Shown here: one piece after another, positions 26,693-37,569 of the stretch
Layout: every line of letters begins with the position of its first letter
How positions within the stretch are numbered: the first letter of the stretch is position 1
Origin: Corella eumyota
Lineage: Eukaryota; Chordata; Ascidiacea; Phlebobranchia; Corellidae
NCBI GenBank assembly: GCA_963082875.1
Contig: OY720101.1
Coordinates: 9,176,001 to 9,240,000, forward strand
Reading direction: 5' to 3'
Length of the DNA: 64,000 nt
Made by a program: the position numbers and the translations under genes
Notes under the pieces: model-generated
Database searches by the model: none
Seen by the model: only the letters and a program-made list of their open reading frames with translations
What the model was told of the DNA's origin: nothing

Positions 26693-27622
26693 TTAAAAAC
26701 CATATCTCATTCTGGCATTATCTCGTTTTTCTTTTCCAGCAACCCAAGCATTTTTTAACTCAACTTCGCGAGCTTTAGCTTGATGTATTAAGTAAGACAT
26801 TTGATGCTTGCGTTTTTGTTGAGAAGAGGGCATGTCACTGTTTCTCTTTTTGCTGTGTGATTGCCGATTAAGTTCTTTCTCTTGAGAGATTGTTTTTAAT
26901 ATAAGTTCTTTGTTTCCAGCCAACCTCTCATCTTGATTGACATCAATGAATTCGATTTTTTCGTTTCTGTGTTTTTTACCTTGAATTCTATGCATTGCTT
27001 CTGGGTCAATCCAGTTATCAGTTTTTTCAAATGTCGATGTTGTAGATTCAGAATTTTGTGAAATACTTTGTTCGCTAACAGTCTCACTAGTACTATTAGG
27101 TAAACAACTACCAGATGGTATTTCTGTTGTGGTTACAGTTGGTGCACTAGAAGGCGTATTAACAGTTGGAAGCGGTTGTAATCTTCTAATGTCTTTTACA
27201 ACCTCAGCTTCTTTTTTGAGTTCATCTTTATCTACATAAGAAAAAAAGCTGACATTATCCTCCTCATCACTAGAATGCGCGATAGTTTGTTTTGTTGTTT
27301 TTTTCGTGATTTTCGGTTGAGTTTTTTGTTTTGCATCAGTTTTTGCCTTCTGAAACACATATGGGATAAGAGGCCGATTGGTTGTTTTGCTACCACCTAG
27401 TGAATTTCTCGGCGGTGGTAATTTCGCAAACAAGCCAGACCGACTTTTTACCGCTGGTTTTAAAATTTTATTTGGTGGTTCATCTTCGTCAGAACTAACT
27501 GAAGTAGTTGTAGGAGCCATTATTTTTACTGGTTGTTTAGAGTTTGGTTTTTTATGTGATTTTATTGGTACATTTTCCTCCTCACTATCCGAGCTATCAT
27601 AACAAGCTAAACCAAGTGACAT
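26693..27622 (-). CDS. PRCC: Proline-rich protein PRCC homologue, no introns
   Basis: One open frame of 309 residues (human 491). The N-terminus MSLGLACYDSSDSEEE is followed by a low-complexity Ser/Thr/Lys/Pro region with two Ser-Asp-Glu acidic patches. The strongest evidence is the C-terminal PRCC domain: FIDVNQDERLAGNKE, then KRKHQMSYLIHQAKAREVEL, KNAWVAGKEKR and the final RMRYGF, matching human KRKHQITYLIHQAKERELEL and KYGF. PRCC is a nuclear protein linked to spliceosomes and to the MAD2B checkpoint. The proline content is lower than in vertebrates. The foldback-like element F4 lies 111 bp upstream of the start, probably in the promoter. Confidence 0.92.
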   Translation of the reverse strand: MSLGLACYDSSDSEEENVPIKSHKKPNSKQPVKIMAPTTTSVSSDEDEPPNKILKPAVKSRSGLFAKLPPPRNSLGGSKTTNRPLIPYVFQKAKTDAKQKTQPKITKKTTKQTIAHSSDEEDNVSFFSYVDKDELKKEAEVVKDIRRLQPLPTVNTPSSAPTVTTTEIPSGSCLPNSTSETVSEQSISQNSESTTSTFEKTDNWIDPEAMHRIQGKKHRNEKIEFIDVNQDERLAGNKELILKTISQEKELNRQSHSKKRNSDMPSSQQKRKHQMSYLIHQAKAREVELKNAWVAGKEKRDNARMRYGF

Positions 27623-27733
27623 TTTTGTCGTATTTATTTTAAATCTAAATATTTTGTAACATTATTTTATTAATATTATAAGTGTATCGACCTTAAACAG
27701 TATTAACATTAACTATACATATATCATAATTTA

Positions 27734-28355
27734 GGGGACGCGAAATTTGAGGGAATGGAAAATAAAGGAACGGAAATTGAAGGAACGGAAAATGAAGGAA
27801 CCGGAAAATAAAGGAACGGAAAATACAGGAACCGGAAAATAAAGGAACAGAAAATGAAGGAACCAGAAAATGAACGAGCAGAAAATGAAGGAACCGGAAA
27901 ATGAAGGAACGGAAATTGAAGAAAAGTGAAAAAAGGAGAGGCGGAATCTTAAAAAAATAAAACGCGGAAATTCTGTTGACTTTTTATTTGTATTTAAGTC
28001 AATATTATTTTAGAAATTAACGGGCATTTTATAGAAGAGAGTTAGGGTATGCTGGGGTAATAAAAATTAACTCATTATCGCTTATCAGTTTTTGAATAAA
28101 TGACAGTAACCCTAAATAAACAGTCAACGGTATTTCCGCGTTTTAGTATTTAAGATTCTGCCCTCTCCTTTTTTGCTTTCCTTCATTTTCCGGTTCCTTC
28201 ATTTTCTGTTTCCTTCATTTTCTATTCCTTCATTTTCCGGTTCCTTTATTTTCCGGTTCTTTCATTTTCCGGTTCTTTCATTTTCCGTTCCTTCATTTTC
28301 CGGTTCCTTCATTTTCCGTTCCTTCCATTTCCATTCCCTCATTTTCAGTCAACCC
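27734..28355. mobile_element. Foldback-like element F4, complete with 8-bp target duplication
   Basis: The 622-bp element is bounded by ataattta at 27,726-27,733 and again at 28,356-28,363. The left arm is a ggaacggaaaatgaa-type array (27,745-27,925), the right arm its inverse (28,185-28,345). Inside each arm is a second inverted block, ggcggaatctta with aaaacgcggaaat, next to a short unique core. The outer ends, ggggacgcgaaatttgaggg and (inverted) gggttgactgaaaatgaggg, are only partly alike. There is no coding capacity. An 8-bp duplication fits hAT-like or P-like transposases. The family is not identified. Confidence 0.8.
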
Positions 28356-28544
28356 ATAATTTAAATGAGACATTAAGTATAAAACATTGAATAAACTTGC
28401 ACCAATTTAAAAGTATATGACAAAAAACAGTTGATCTGTAAATGGTAAAGGCAAGGTTTATATACATTAGACCAACCCCCTAGTATGAGAGTAACAGTAA
28501 AAAGGTTAATTGAAGACGTACAAGCAGACAAGCAGAGTAATCCT

Positions 28545-28607
28545 TTTACTTTTTTTATTACATGGAAATGTTCGATTTTACAATCTAAACATAGAGTAAC
28601 ATAAGAT
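28545..28607 (-). mobile_element. SINE piece interrupted by the palindrome (3' end)
   Basis: Reads as the tail and 3' body of a minus-oriented SINE (caatctaaacatagagtaac). It continues on the other side of the palindrome at 30,403. Confidence 0.65.
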
Positions 28608-30402
28608 GGTAACCAGACACTTCGGCCCCCGGACACTTCGGCCAAAATTTTTTTTTCAAAACAGCGGGGATTTTGCACTTTAATTACCGCAATAAATTTT
28701 ATTTTCGCGTAGTTATATACAGTTTTTTAGACAGTATTTGAAACAAAATAAGCAGTAAATTAATATTTTATTTTAATAATAATGTGCAAGAACATGTTAT
28801 CTTTCTTATGCTGTGTCAATTTTTTAATTTTACAAACTAAAACCTATAAAAAACTAATTTTGAAAGCGCGCGCTTTTAGGTGACGGAGGACAACGCATAA
28901 TGATATCTCGTATTTTGCCAAATAGTCCCGCCTTTCCAAACAATATTTGAAAAAAATAGAGCGTTAATTTTTTGTTTTTTACACTGAGGATTATGCATAA
29001 ATATGTTATCTTTCTTTTCCCGTGTCAATTTTTTAATTTTACAAACTAAAACCTATAAAAAACTTATTTTGAAAGCGCGCGCTTTTAGGTGACACAAGAC
29101 GATGATGCATTATAATATCACGTGTTTTGCGAAATAGAGCCGTCTTTCTAAACGATATTTGAAGAAAATAGATCATTAATTAATCATTTTTTACACTGAG
29201 GAATGTGCATAAATATGTTATTAGTTATTGCCCGTGTTAATGTATATAAATTTATATACTAAAACACAAAGAATAAAACGTTTAAAGAGTTGCCAAAAGA
29301 TTTGTCCTGCAAAAAAACGGCGGGGAGTCGGCGATGAAATTCCCGTTTATAAAGTCAGCGTAAGACCATATTTTACCGATATTCAAAATAAAATTTTGCA
29401 TAAAGTACAGTATATGTAAAAGTTTTTATTGGTTGTTACGTTAATGACATATGTTAGTCATAAAATTTTGCAGGCCAAAAGCACCCTTCTTTCTTTCGTT
29501 TTAAAAAAGGTTTTTGAAACAAAAATCTTTAAAAAAATAAATATTCCAAAAACCAACACATGTCATTAACGTAACAACCAATAAAAACTTTTATATTAAC
29601 TGTACTTTATGCAAAATTTTATTTTGAATATCGGTAAAATATGGTCTTACGCTGACTTTATACACGGGAATTTCATCGCCGACTCCCCGCCGTTTTTTTG
29701 CAGGACAAATCTTTTGGCAACTCTTTAAACGTTTTATTCTTTGTGTTTTAGTATATCAATTTATATACATTAACACGGGCAATAACTAATAACATATTTA
29801 TGCACATTCCTCAGTGTAAAAAATGATTAATTAATGATCTATTTTCTTCAAATATCGTTTGGAAAGACGGCTCTATTTCGCAAAATACGTGATATTATAT
29901 TGCATCGTCTTGTGTCATCTAAAAGCGCGCGCTTTTAAAATTAGTTTTTTATAGGTTTTAGTTTGTAAAATTAAAAAATTGACACGGGAAAAGAAAGATA
30001 ACATATTTATGCATAATCCTCAGTGTAAAAAACAAAAAATTAACGCTCTATTTTCTTCAAATATTGTTTGGAAAGGCGGGACTATTTGGCAAAATACGAG
30101 ATATCATTATGCATTGTCCTCCGTCACCTAAAAACGCGCGCTTTCAAAATTAGTTTTTTATAGGTTTTAGTTTGTAAAATTAAAAAATTGACACGGCAAA
30201 AGAAAGATAACATGTTCTTGCACATTATGATTAAAATAAAATATTAATTTACTGCTTATTTTGTTTCAAATACTGTCTAAAAAACTGTATATAACTACGC
30301 GAAAATAAAATTTATCGCGGTAATTAAAATGCAAAATCCCCGCTGTTTTGAAAAAAAAATTTTGGGCGAAGTGTCCGGGGGCCGAAGTGTCTGGCATTCA
30401 CT
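28608..30402. mobile_element. Giant palindrome (1.8 kb) with internal tandem units, inserted in a SINE
   Basis: The arms (about 28,612-29,455 and 29,554-30,398) are near-perfect inverted copies around a loop of about 100 bp. The ends read ccagacacttcggcccccgg followed by acacttcggcc, so the outermost motif is itself doubled. Each arm holds direct repeats of about 190 bp with the landmarks aaactaaaacctataaaaaa, gaaagcgcgcgcttttaggt and tacactgagga. A 6-bp candidate target duplication, taagat, sits at 28,602-28,607 and 30,403-30,408. There is no coding capacity. The superfamily cannot be named with confidence. Confidence 0.75.
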
Positions 30403-30560
30403 TAAGATACTCCGACCCAGTCTCGAGTTGCCTAATCTGCCTATGGCAGTTGGGAATATTATATATTATAATTGCCCGATAATTACGCTGCTGACTAATT
30501 GCTGGCTCAGCAGGAGTTTATACCGTTTAAAGCGCCTTTTAAAGCGTCTGAATTCTTACT
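30403..30560 (-). mobile_element. SINE piece interrupted by the palindrome (5' body)
   Basis: Continues the SINE of 28,545-28,607: actccgacccagtctcgagt, ctggctcagcaggagtttat, accgtttaaagcgcc. The tRNA head is lost. Confidence 0.65.
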
Positions 30561-31161
30561 CTGTCTGTCTGTCTGTTAGTGTGTCTGTGCCAGTTAGTGT
30601 TTGTCAACTATCTCTTTGTTTATACAACACTAACACATTGGTCTTATTTAGTTATAAGCTAACATAAATTTAATTTACCTGAAGTATATTTTGTATAATA
30701 TAATTTTTATAAACATTTTTAACTAACACGTTTCGTTTGTGGGTTAAATGAGTGGCGCTAAAAAAAAGAAAAAAGCAATCTGAAAAGTTAAATAAGCGGA
30801 AAAACGGCATCAAAAAAACAGAAATAAAAACAAAGCATCAAAAATAACTTTTATGTAAAAACTTCTTTTTAACTTTTTTTTAAATTTTTAAATAAAATTT
30901 TAAAGAAATGTTTATACAAAGAATTTTGCTTGGGCGAATAATTATAAAAAATAGTAATTCCAAATATTTTTTAATCGTACAATCCAAAAAAAACTGGGTA
31001 AAATAGCCCCTTTAAAAAGAACAAAGTTAAACCAAACCTAATATAAAATAAGTTAACAAGGTTTTTAATACTTTAAAATTAAAATAAAATTAAACAAAAC
31101 ATTAAAAAATTGTTAAACGCATTAGTAAACTTTTGTACTAAACTGAAATACGTGTTATTAC
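30561..31161. other. Intergenic, no recognised feature
   Basis: A short ctgtctgtctgtctg simple repeat at about 30,560, then AT-rich DNA. No gene or RNA seen. Confidence 0.4.
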
Positions 31162-31571
31162 TGACGTCACAAATTGGTGGTTTTAACAACTTACCTATCA
31201 TGTCGCTCCAATTTATTTTTCATATATTGTGGAGAACAACGTACCCAACCACGACATATCTTCAAAAAGGTAAACAAAATATAAAAAAGTGGTCAAATAC
31301 AGGTGTAAACTTTGTATTTTCTTAATATACGCTATATAAGTGACGTCACAAATTGGGGTTTTGACAACTTACCTATCATGTCGCTCCAATTTATTTTTCA
31401 TATTTTGTGGAAAACAACGTACCCAACCACGACACCTTCAAAAAAGTGAACAAAATATTCGAAAGTGGTCAAATACAGGTATAAACTTTGTATTTTGGTA
31501 ATATACGCTATATAAGTGACGTCACAAAATGGGGGTTTTGACAACTTACCTAATATGGCGCTCCAATTTCG
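31162..31571 (+). repeat. Tandem repeat, unit about 179 bp, about 2.3 copies
   Basis: Units start with tgacgtcacaaa at 31,162, 31,341 and 31,517. Each contains caacttacctatcatgtcgc, caacgtacccaaccacgaca and aaatacaggtataaactttg. The third copy stops after about 55 bp. The unit starts with a CRE-like palindrome tgacgtca. Confidence 0.75.
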
Positions 31572-31986
31572 GCATGCTATTGGGTGATAAATTTATCGGA
31601 AGCAGTTTACTTAACGAGTATAGCTCATATAACATCTCGCTTATGCTTTAGTAGGATTATGTAATTATTTTGCCTTGCTATGGTTTTGTTACAACACTTT
31701 TGTTCACATAATTGATTTTTTTACAGTTTATTTTATGTTATCGCGAATTACTGCATTAAAAAAAAGGAAACCATAAAAGTGAAAAACTGTAATCAAAACT
31801 TAGAAATAAAATAAACAAGATTACCTATAGTTATATTTTATTTTTGCTTTTAGCAACAGTCTGTAATTTTATACTTAATAGCTCTAATACACAACACTAT
31901 ACAAATATACTGTTTTGTACTATGTTTTGATAAACGAAAAAAAAGCAAAAATAAATTTTACTAATAGACTGCAGGAAAATCTTTTT
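31572..31986. other. 3' flank of Sulfotransfer_4 gene B, no other feature
   Basis: Downstream sequence of the minus-strand gene that ends at 31,987. No further structure seen. Confidence 0.4.
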
Positions 31987-33281
31987 TTATACATTGCCTT
32001 TAAATAACCCCGAAAGTGATTGAAATAATCCGCAGCCAGATTTAAACCAAGTGGAAGAGGACGATTTAAATACCTTATAACCTCCATAAGCCAACAATAC
32101 AAACAAAAGGCTCCCGCTTATTATAACTTCTCTTTGCATGCGAACAAATATTGGATTTTCTTTAACTACATGATTTATATACACGCCTCTAACATTTTTG
32201 TGAGGAAATTGTGTAGACGGTACTTCGACTTCAAGAAACCTGCATAAAGGTTCCCACCCTTCTTTAACGTTGTAGACCAACAACTTGTCTTTGGGTGCAT
32301 TCTGTAAAAGAAAACTCTGTTTTAAAACGATTAGTTTTACAACTTTTTAACAGTATGAGTCGAGTGTACAGTCATTCTAATTGTCGTAATATGGTCGCAA
32401 CTTTAAACTACAACGCATCGTAATATGGCAATAAGCCGTGTTTGGGGCTAGGTTACATAAACGTGTTTCGCTGTTTAATCCTAACCTGTAAAACATGAGC
32501 GTTGTGGCGTCGAAATTTCATTTTCATATCCATTTCATTAGGTTGAAATTTGCCCAAAATTCCCGGATTCATCATGACACCAAACATTGTCGTCCCTGCG
32601 ACAATTTAAAATTAGTAATAGAGCCCAGCTTATCAACCAGCAAAAAATAATTTGAAATTTAATTGTTACTTCAATTTCTTATTATATACTTTTGAAATTT
32701 TAGCTTACACCATGCATATCCATATCTATTAAACCACCAGAAAGTTGGTGATAAATTCATTAGTATTATCCACCAGTTGTTTCTGTAAACATGAATTTGG
32801 TTGCTGAAGCTTTTAAACCAATCATCTTCATCTCGTAAAGTCAAAATAACCTAGCAAAAAGTTACAAGTCAAATATCTGCCAATAAAGTTAAACCAAAAA
32901 TATTTTAAAAGTTGCTTTTTAAACCACAACATAACTTTTAGTTTTTTACTATTAACCCACTGAATGTAGTGTAAAAGTAATTTTATTTATTGAATAAAAT
33001 TTCCAAAGTTATTTAGTAGTTGGCCTAACCTTGGCATCTGGAAATGCTTTATGTATTTCGTCCCAATACATTGAAGCTGGTACATCTGTAACCGCGTCAA
33101 CGTTTTCATACATTTTTCGGAAATTTTCAGTCTTTCCGTCCTTTTCCAATATTTCTAACCATTCTTTGCCATAAAAATTTACATGTTCCATAAAATCATG
33201 AACATTGTAGCCGAGTTGCTCTAATGCAGCTACCATAGACTTTGTACCAGTTTTTGGAAATCCAGCGCATATTACCTTCAT
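31987..33281 (-). CDS. Sulfotransfer_4 family protein B, four exons
   Basis: Exons 33281-33030, 32850-32709, 32595-32486 and 32301-31987 give 272 residues, with the same exon sizes and phases as the plus-strand copies. The phosphosulfate loop is GFPKTGTKSM. Also present are MYENVDAVTDVPASMYWDEI, VILTLRDEDDWFKSF with the family's usual V-I-L-T-x-R element, FRRHNAHVLQ, and EGWEPLCRFLEV with FPHKN. A hydrophobic segment near residues 227-243 (ISGSLLFVLLAYGGYKVF) looks like a membrane anchor. The upstream in-frame Met at 33,290 is possible, but MKV at 33,281 matches the other copies. The gene is divergent from the LF precursor. Predicted activity is PAPS-dependent sulfation, substrate unknown. 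Confidence 0.88.
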
Positions 33282-34210
33282 TTTTATCAAAATATTTCAC
33301 TTTTAAAGTTACTTAACAAACATAACATCTACTTAAAAATATGAGATATGTCTTTTATTTATTAGTTGTTCAAATAAATTATGTTAAGCTGTAGTTCACA
33401 TAGCCCAAAGCTAGCATTCTGTGGTATGTGGTACAGGCGTTTTATCAGATTGCTCTAACTAAATTAATAGCCCGTGACGAAAGTGAATCAAAAGTAAACA
33501 AGGACTTTGTTCATTTGATTTGACGCTAAATTTAACTGCAAATACTTACGGTTTTTATATTATTAATACTCATATCTATATATAGTTAGGTGGTGGTTCG
33601 TAAATCTATGTTGTTGTTATTCCGTCTTTTACTGAGCAGGTTTACGACTTTTAGCCGAAAAACTGCTATTTTGATTAACTAACACAAAAAACGGTTAATT
33701 TGGCGCGAGCTTACCGTATATAACCGCTAGTTGTATTAACGTATTGGTCCCACAAAAGTATGAAGTTTGACAAAAATGTTGTGAAATTTTTTAATCATCT
33801 ATTAGCGCATAAAATGCAATCAAAATGGGGGGCGACTTTTTTTTACTCTGTTTTTACAGTCTATTTCGACCAAAAAAGTGAAATTCAATATTATATGTTC
33901 TTAAAATTGAGAACAAAGTATAATATACAAAATTTGAGAGTTTTTTGGACATTTTTTTAAAATCGATAATTCAACCGGTGCGTTCTTCAAGATTTGTTTT
34001 AATATCGGATGAGAAACTAAAAAGTGAAAAAGTGAATAAACTAGCAACATTATAAAAAGGAAAACTACATGTATCTTATACCAGAAAGAACGTTGCAAGA
34101 TAGATGTGTATAAAAATATTATAATATTTAACCTAAATTTCTTAGACAACAATAATTTACTGATATTATACGTTTTATCTCAAAATTAACAATTTAAAAA
34201 AGAATTAAAT
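33282..34210. other. Divergent intergenic region between gene B and the LF precursor
   Basis: A TATA-like site, gtgtataaaaatattat, lies about 100 bp before the LF start. No RNA gene or transposon was recognised. Open frames at 33,760-33,960 (+) and 33,901-34,152 (-) have no recognisable protein features. Confidence 0.4.
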
Positions 34211-36777
34211 ATGAACACAGCCAGTTGGTGTTATTTATGTTTCTTTCTTTTAATTGGTCATTATGTTCCAGGTAAAAATTTAGTTATTATTTTTTTATGT
34301 TGTATGTTATATATTTTACAACTTAAGATATGAAAAGCCTGATACAGCATATCATACTAATCTTAAGAAAAGTATTGTTTATATTTTATTAAAAACTTGG
34401 TTATGTAAGATCACGTTTACTTTACGATTCTTCAAAAAGTTGAGAGGCGTAAAAGTAATAAGATGTGAAACTGTAAAAGTTACAAGGACTGTCGAACTTG
34501 TAAAAATGTTAATAATTTTAGATATTTAGATATTATCGAGTAAGAGTGTTGTGGTTTTTTAGGTAATAAATTAAAATACATTTAAATATTTCTTATAAAA
34601 AAACGTAAAAGTAAAAAAATGTTTTACTAGAAGCGTAGAAATAGTTACTTAATTTAAGAGCTGTAAAGTGTACGCGATTTAAATTACCTATACCACGTTA
34701 AATTGACCACTACACAGATAGTGTTTATAAATATAAACGTTATGTATTAACACTTAAATTTTAACATATGTAATTTTAAAATTAACCATTAGCGTAAACA
34801 AATTTTTTATTTAATTAATTATAAGAAATTTAATAAAAAACTATTTTAAAGCCTTGATTTGGCATTTTTTTAACTGGCTTGTTCTTTGTATTGATCATGT
34901 TATTTTGCTTAATTTAAATTATTCGCTTTACTGGATTTACATTTTAAATTGAGTGTCTTTATAATTCATGCGGATAATTTTTGAAAAGATCAATTTTTAT
35001 AATAACTTTTTGTAATGCATTTTTACAGGATCGATGACGAACAGAATATTGTTGCAGTCACGTGAACAGACATTTAGCGAGGTAATTCTTAAAACTCATT
35101 TATTATGTTTACTTTGCTGTCGCAACGTCACAAGGTTATATTAACGCACGCATATTATACAAATATTACCTAAAAGCATTATCAATTTTTTTTTAAAAGT
35201 CATCAAAAGTCGAAATATGTGTCGTCAAAATGTCCAAAACGCATTTCGCTGACAAGTTATTCCGCAAGGAATGGTTCCAATTAGCGACGTGTTAATGTTT
35301 CTTTATGGTAATGTCGCCCTGACGCACAAAAGACATATTAGAACATAATAAATTACTTAGTCGGGTTAAAATTTGACAAAAATAACATTTTTATAATGGG
35401 AAGTAATCTATATTGATTATTATTATAAAACATTTTGACGTTGTTTTGTTTTGCTACTTATATTCTGAACTGATAATTAGCAAACAACAATTTTTTAATA
35501 AGTGTTTTTGCAAGTTTTTATTCTTCTTGTATTTTTTTGTAGTCTTATCCAACACATATCGATGTTTTGCGGGCAATAAAGAGAAACTATCTTAATTTTA
35601 TTCTACTTCCAACTTTAAATAAAGAAAAATCAGGTATAATTTTGTTATTAAAAAAACATCAATAAGTTAAAACCTTATTATTTAAAATATATTTAACTTG
35701 ATTTTATTTAAACTAATAAACAGTATTTCAATTGTAAAATTGAATACATACTTTATTTTAACAGAAAAATTAGATTTGCAAGAACAGCGTTTGGAATTTA
35801 ATCCTGTGTTTCAGAAAAACATTCAAACAATAAAACAAGAAAATTCAGTAAAAGAGTTGAAAACATTAGAAACAATTGATAGCACCCTTTTTTCCAAAAC
35901 CAACTCTATATTGTCATTCTTAAACGACAATCTGCCTTTTCTAACTAGCCCGCCCTCTAAGCCAAGAAGTCGAAAAGATAGGAAAAAAGTGTTTTTGCCG
36001 TTACTTTTCAAACGATCGCAAACTTTTCTACCCTCGTTGTTTAAGAGGTCAAGATGGGCTCCATCAATCTATCAAAGTCAAAATTACGGATATGAAAGCA
36101 TTAACAAACTAAATAAGTTTTCCGAATTTTTAAATCCTTTTCAATACTTAAAAATTGATGCACCCAACCGCAGCAAAGTAAGCGTTAAAACGATAGTTAA
36201 ACGAGATGTGGGAGAATTTAAATCTGATTCTGTAATGACAAAAAAAAAAAATTCTAAAGGCGCTTCGGAGACTCCACCAACAAATGTCGCCTTCAGCGCA
36301 AAACCAGACATGAAAAACGCCAGGGACATCCATGCATTTTCACCCGATTTTGTGAGTAAGTCTCCTCAAATTAACCGCCATAAAGACGTAATGAATGAAT
36401 ATACTTCTGAATTCAAGCGGGGTGGTGATCTAACCAATTCGGTTAAGCGAAGTCATGGTATTCATTTCTTATTTAAGCGTAACGAAGATATGCATTCCTT
36501 GTTTAAGCGAAGCAGGGAAATGCCATTTCTGTTTAAACGTAACGGAGGCTTATCGTATTTATTTAAAAGGAATGAAGATATACCAAGTTTGTTCAAGCGA
36601 CCAAGTGGTAGGCAATATACATTCAAGCGAAACGAAAATATGCCATTTCTATTCAAGCGGGACGGAAGTATATTATCTTTATTTAAACGGAATCGGGGTT
36701 TATCTTTTTTGTTTAAACGGAATGTTGGTATACCGTCTTTATTTAAGAAAAATGGTCATGCATTTAAAATTATATAA
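34211..36777 (+). CDS. LF-type neuropeptide precursor, four exons
   Basis: Exons 34211-34271, 35029-35081, 35543-35633 and 35765-36777 have GT-AG junctions and phases 1, 0 and 1, and encode 405 residues. Exon 1 begins MNTASWCYLCFFLLIGHYVP, a clear signal peptide. Exon 4 carries dibasic-flanked peptides: VFLPLLF and SQTFLPSLF, then after a spacer ten 8-mers each followed by KR or KK (residues about 298-397). These are SHGIHFLF, NEDMHSLF, SREMPFLF, NGGLSYLF, NEDIPSLF, PSGRQYTF, NENMPFLF, DGSILSLF, NRGLSFLF and NVGIPSLF. None has a Gly before the basic pair, so mature peptides should not be amidated. The layout and Leu-Phe ends resemble the LF peptides reported from Ciona neural tissue. The spliced structure is my reconstruction; relation to the Ciona precursor is inferred. 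Confidence 0.85.
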
Positions 36778-37433
36778 GACAAGAAATTGTATTCATAAAA
36801 AAATACGTTTTTACAAGTATTAAAAATAATAGCTATAAAACATAACTTTAAATAAATTCTATTACTTTACTTGTACGAAAAATAAGTAAAAAAAATAAAT
36901 TTTAATTAAAAATCTGCAATTTTATAATTATATTAATAGTAGTTTTTTATACACAAAACTGTTATTTCTATACATTTTTAGTTTATTACTTATTCTTTTG
37001 TGGTAAAACGTGTTTTATATTATTGTAAAAATAAATAACGTAACATAATGATAAACTGAATAAAACCTGATATGTACATATTTTAACAAATGACTATATT
37101 AAATTTAAAAAAAAATTTCATAAGCTGGAGATTTTTTTAATTTAATCACTAAATTGTGAAAAAAATACAACAAATCGTTGTAAAAACTGTTTTTTTTTTC
37201 TGAAAATAAATTAAAAAAAATTTTCCCTTTTATGATTAATAACAAAGAAAATCTTTTGGTTATACTTTGTGAAATTAATTTTATATGTAGTGTAAAATAA
37301 AAAATGTTTACTTAAATTAAATTTTAAACAAATATCTGCATAAACCCTATATTAAAATACATTATCTTAATTTTATTTAAAAAAATTTACTAGTGTGGCT
37401 ATATAGAAGTGGCAAAAAAAATAATTGAAAGAT
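36778..37433. other. 3' flank of the LF precursor
   Basis: AT-rich DNA with several AATAAA-like hexamers (for example aactttaaataaattc at about 36,844). It is shared with the second copy of the duplication. No other feature seen. Confidence 0.4.
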
Positions 37434-37506
37434 TGAAGGACCTCGGCATCGATGCCGGTTCCTCGCGCATGCTAAGCGCGCGCTCCACCATGTGAGCTAG
37501 AGCCCT
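37434..37506 (-). pseudogene. tRNA-Ala (AGC)-like copy, probably not functional
   Basis: On the minus strand: ctagctcacatggtggagc, gcttagcatgcgcgagg, then a B-box-like ccggcatcgatgccgag. The anticodon loop reads AGC. The acceptor stem has several mismatches and the T stem is altered relative to the copy at 52,846, so it is probably dead. It is shared with the duplicate at 55,061. Confidence 0.6.
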
Positions 37507-37569
37507 ACAATAACACAAAATCATTTATGAACAACATATAAAAACTACTTTAATGTTGATATTTGTTAA

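Noticed and set aside
33760-33960. 66-codon plus-strand open frame between gene B and the LF precursor
   Set aside because: Low-complexity composition expected from AT-rich DNA, with no recognisable domain, signal peptide or splice partner.
36450-36750. Regularly spaced 30-nt repeats resembling a CRISPR array
   Set aside because: The repeats are codon-phased inside an exon, encode dibasic-flanked peptides and have no unique spacers; the sequence is eukaryotic.
36455-36823. 122-codon frame overlapping the LF exon in another frame (also 54,073-54,474)
   Set aside because: It is a shadow of the peptide array in a shifted frame; it has no dibasic pattern or signal peptide.
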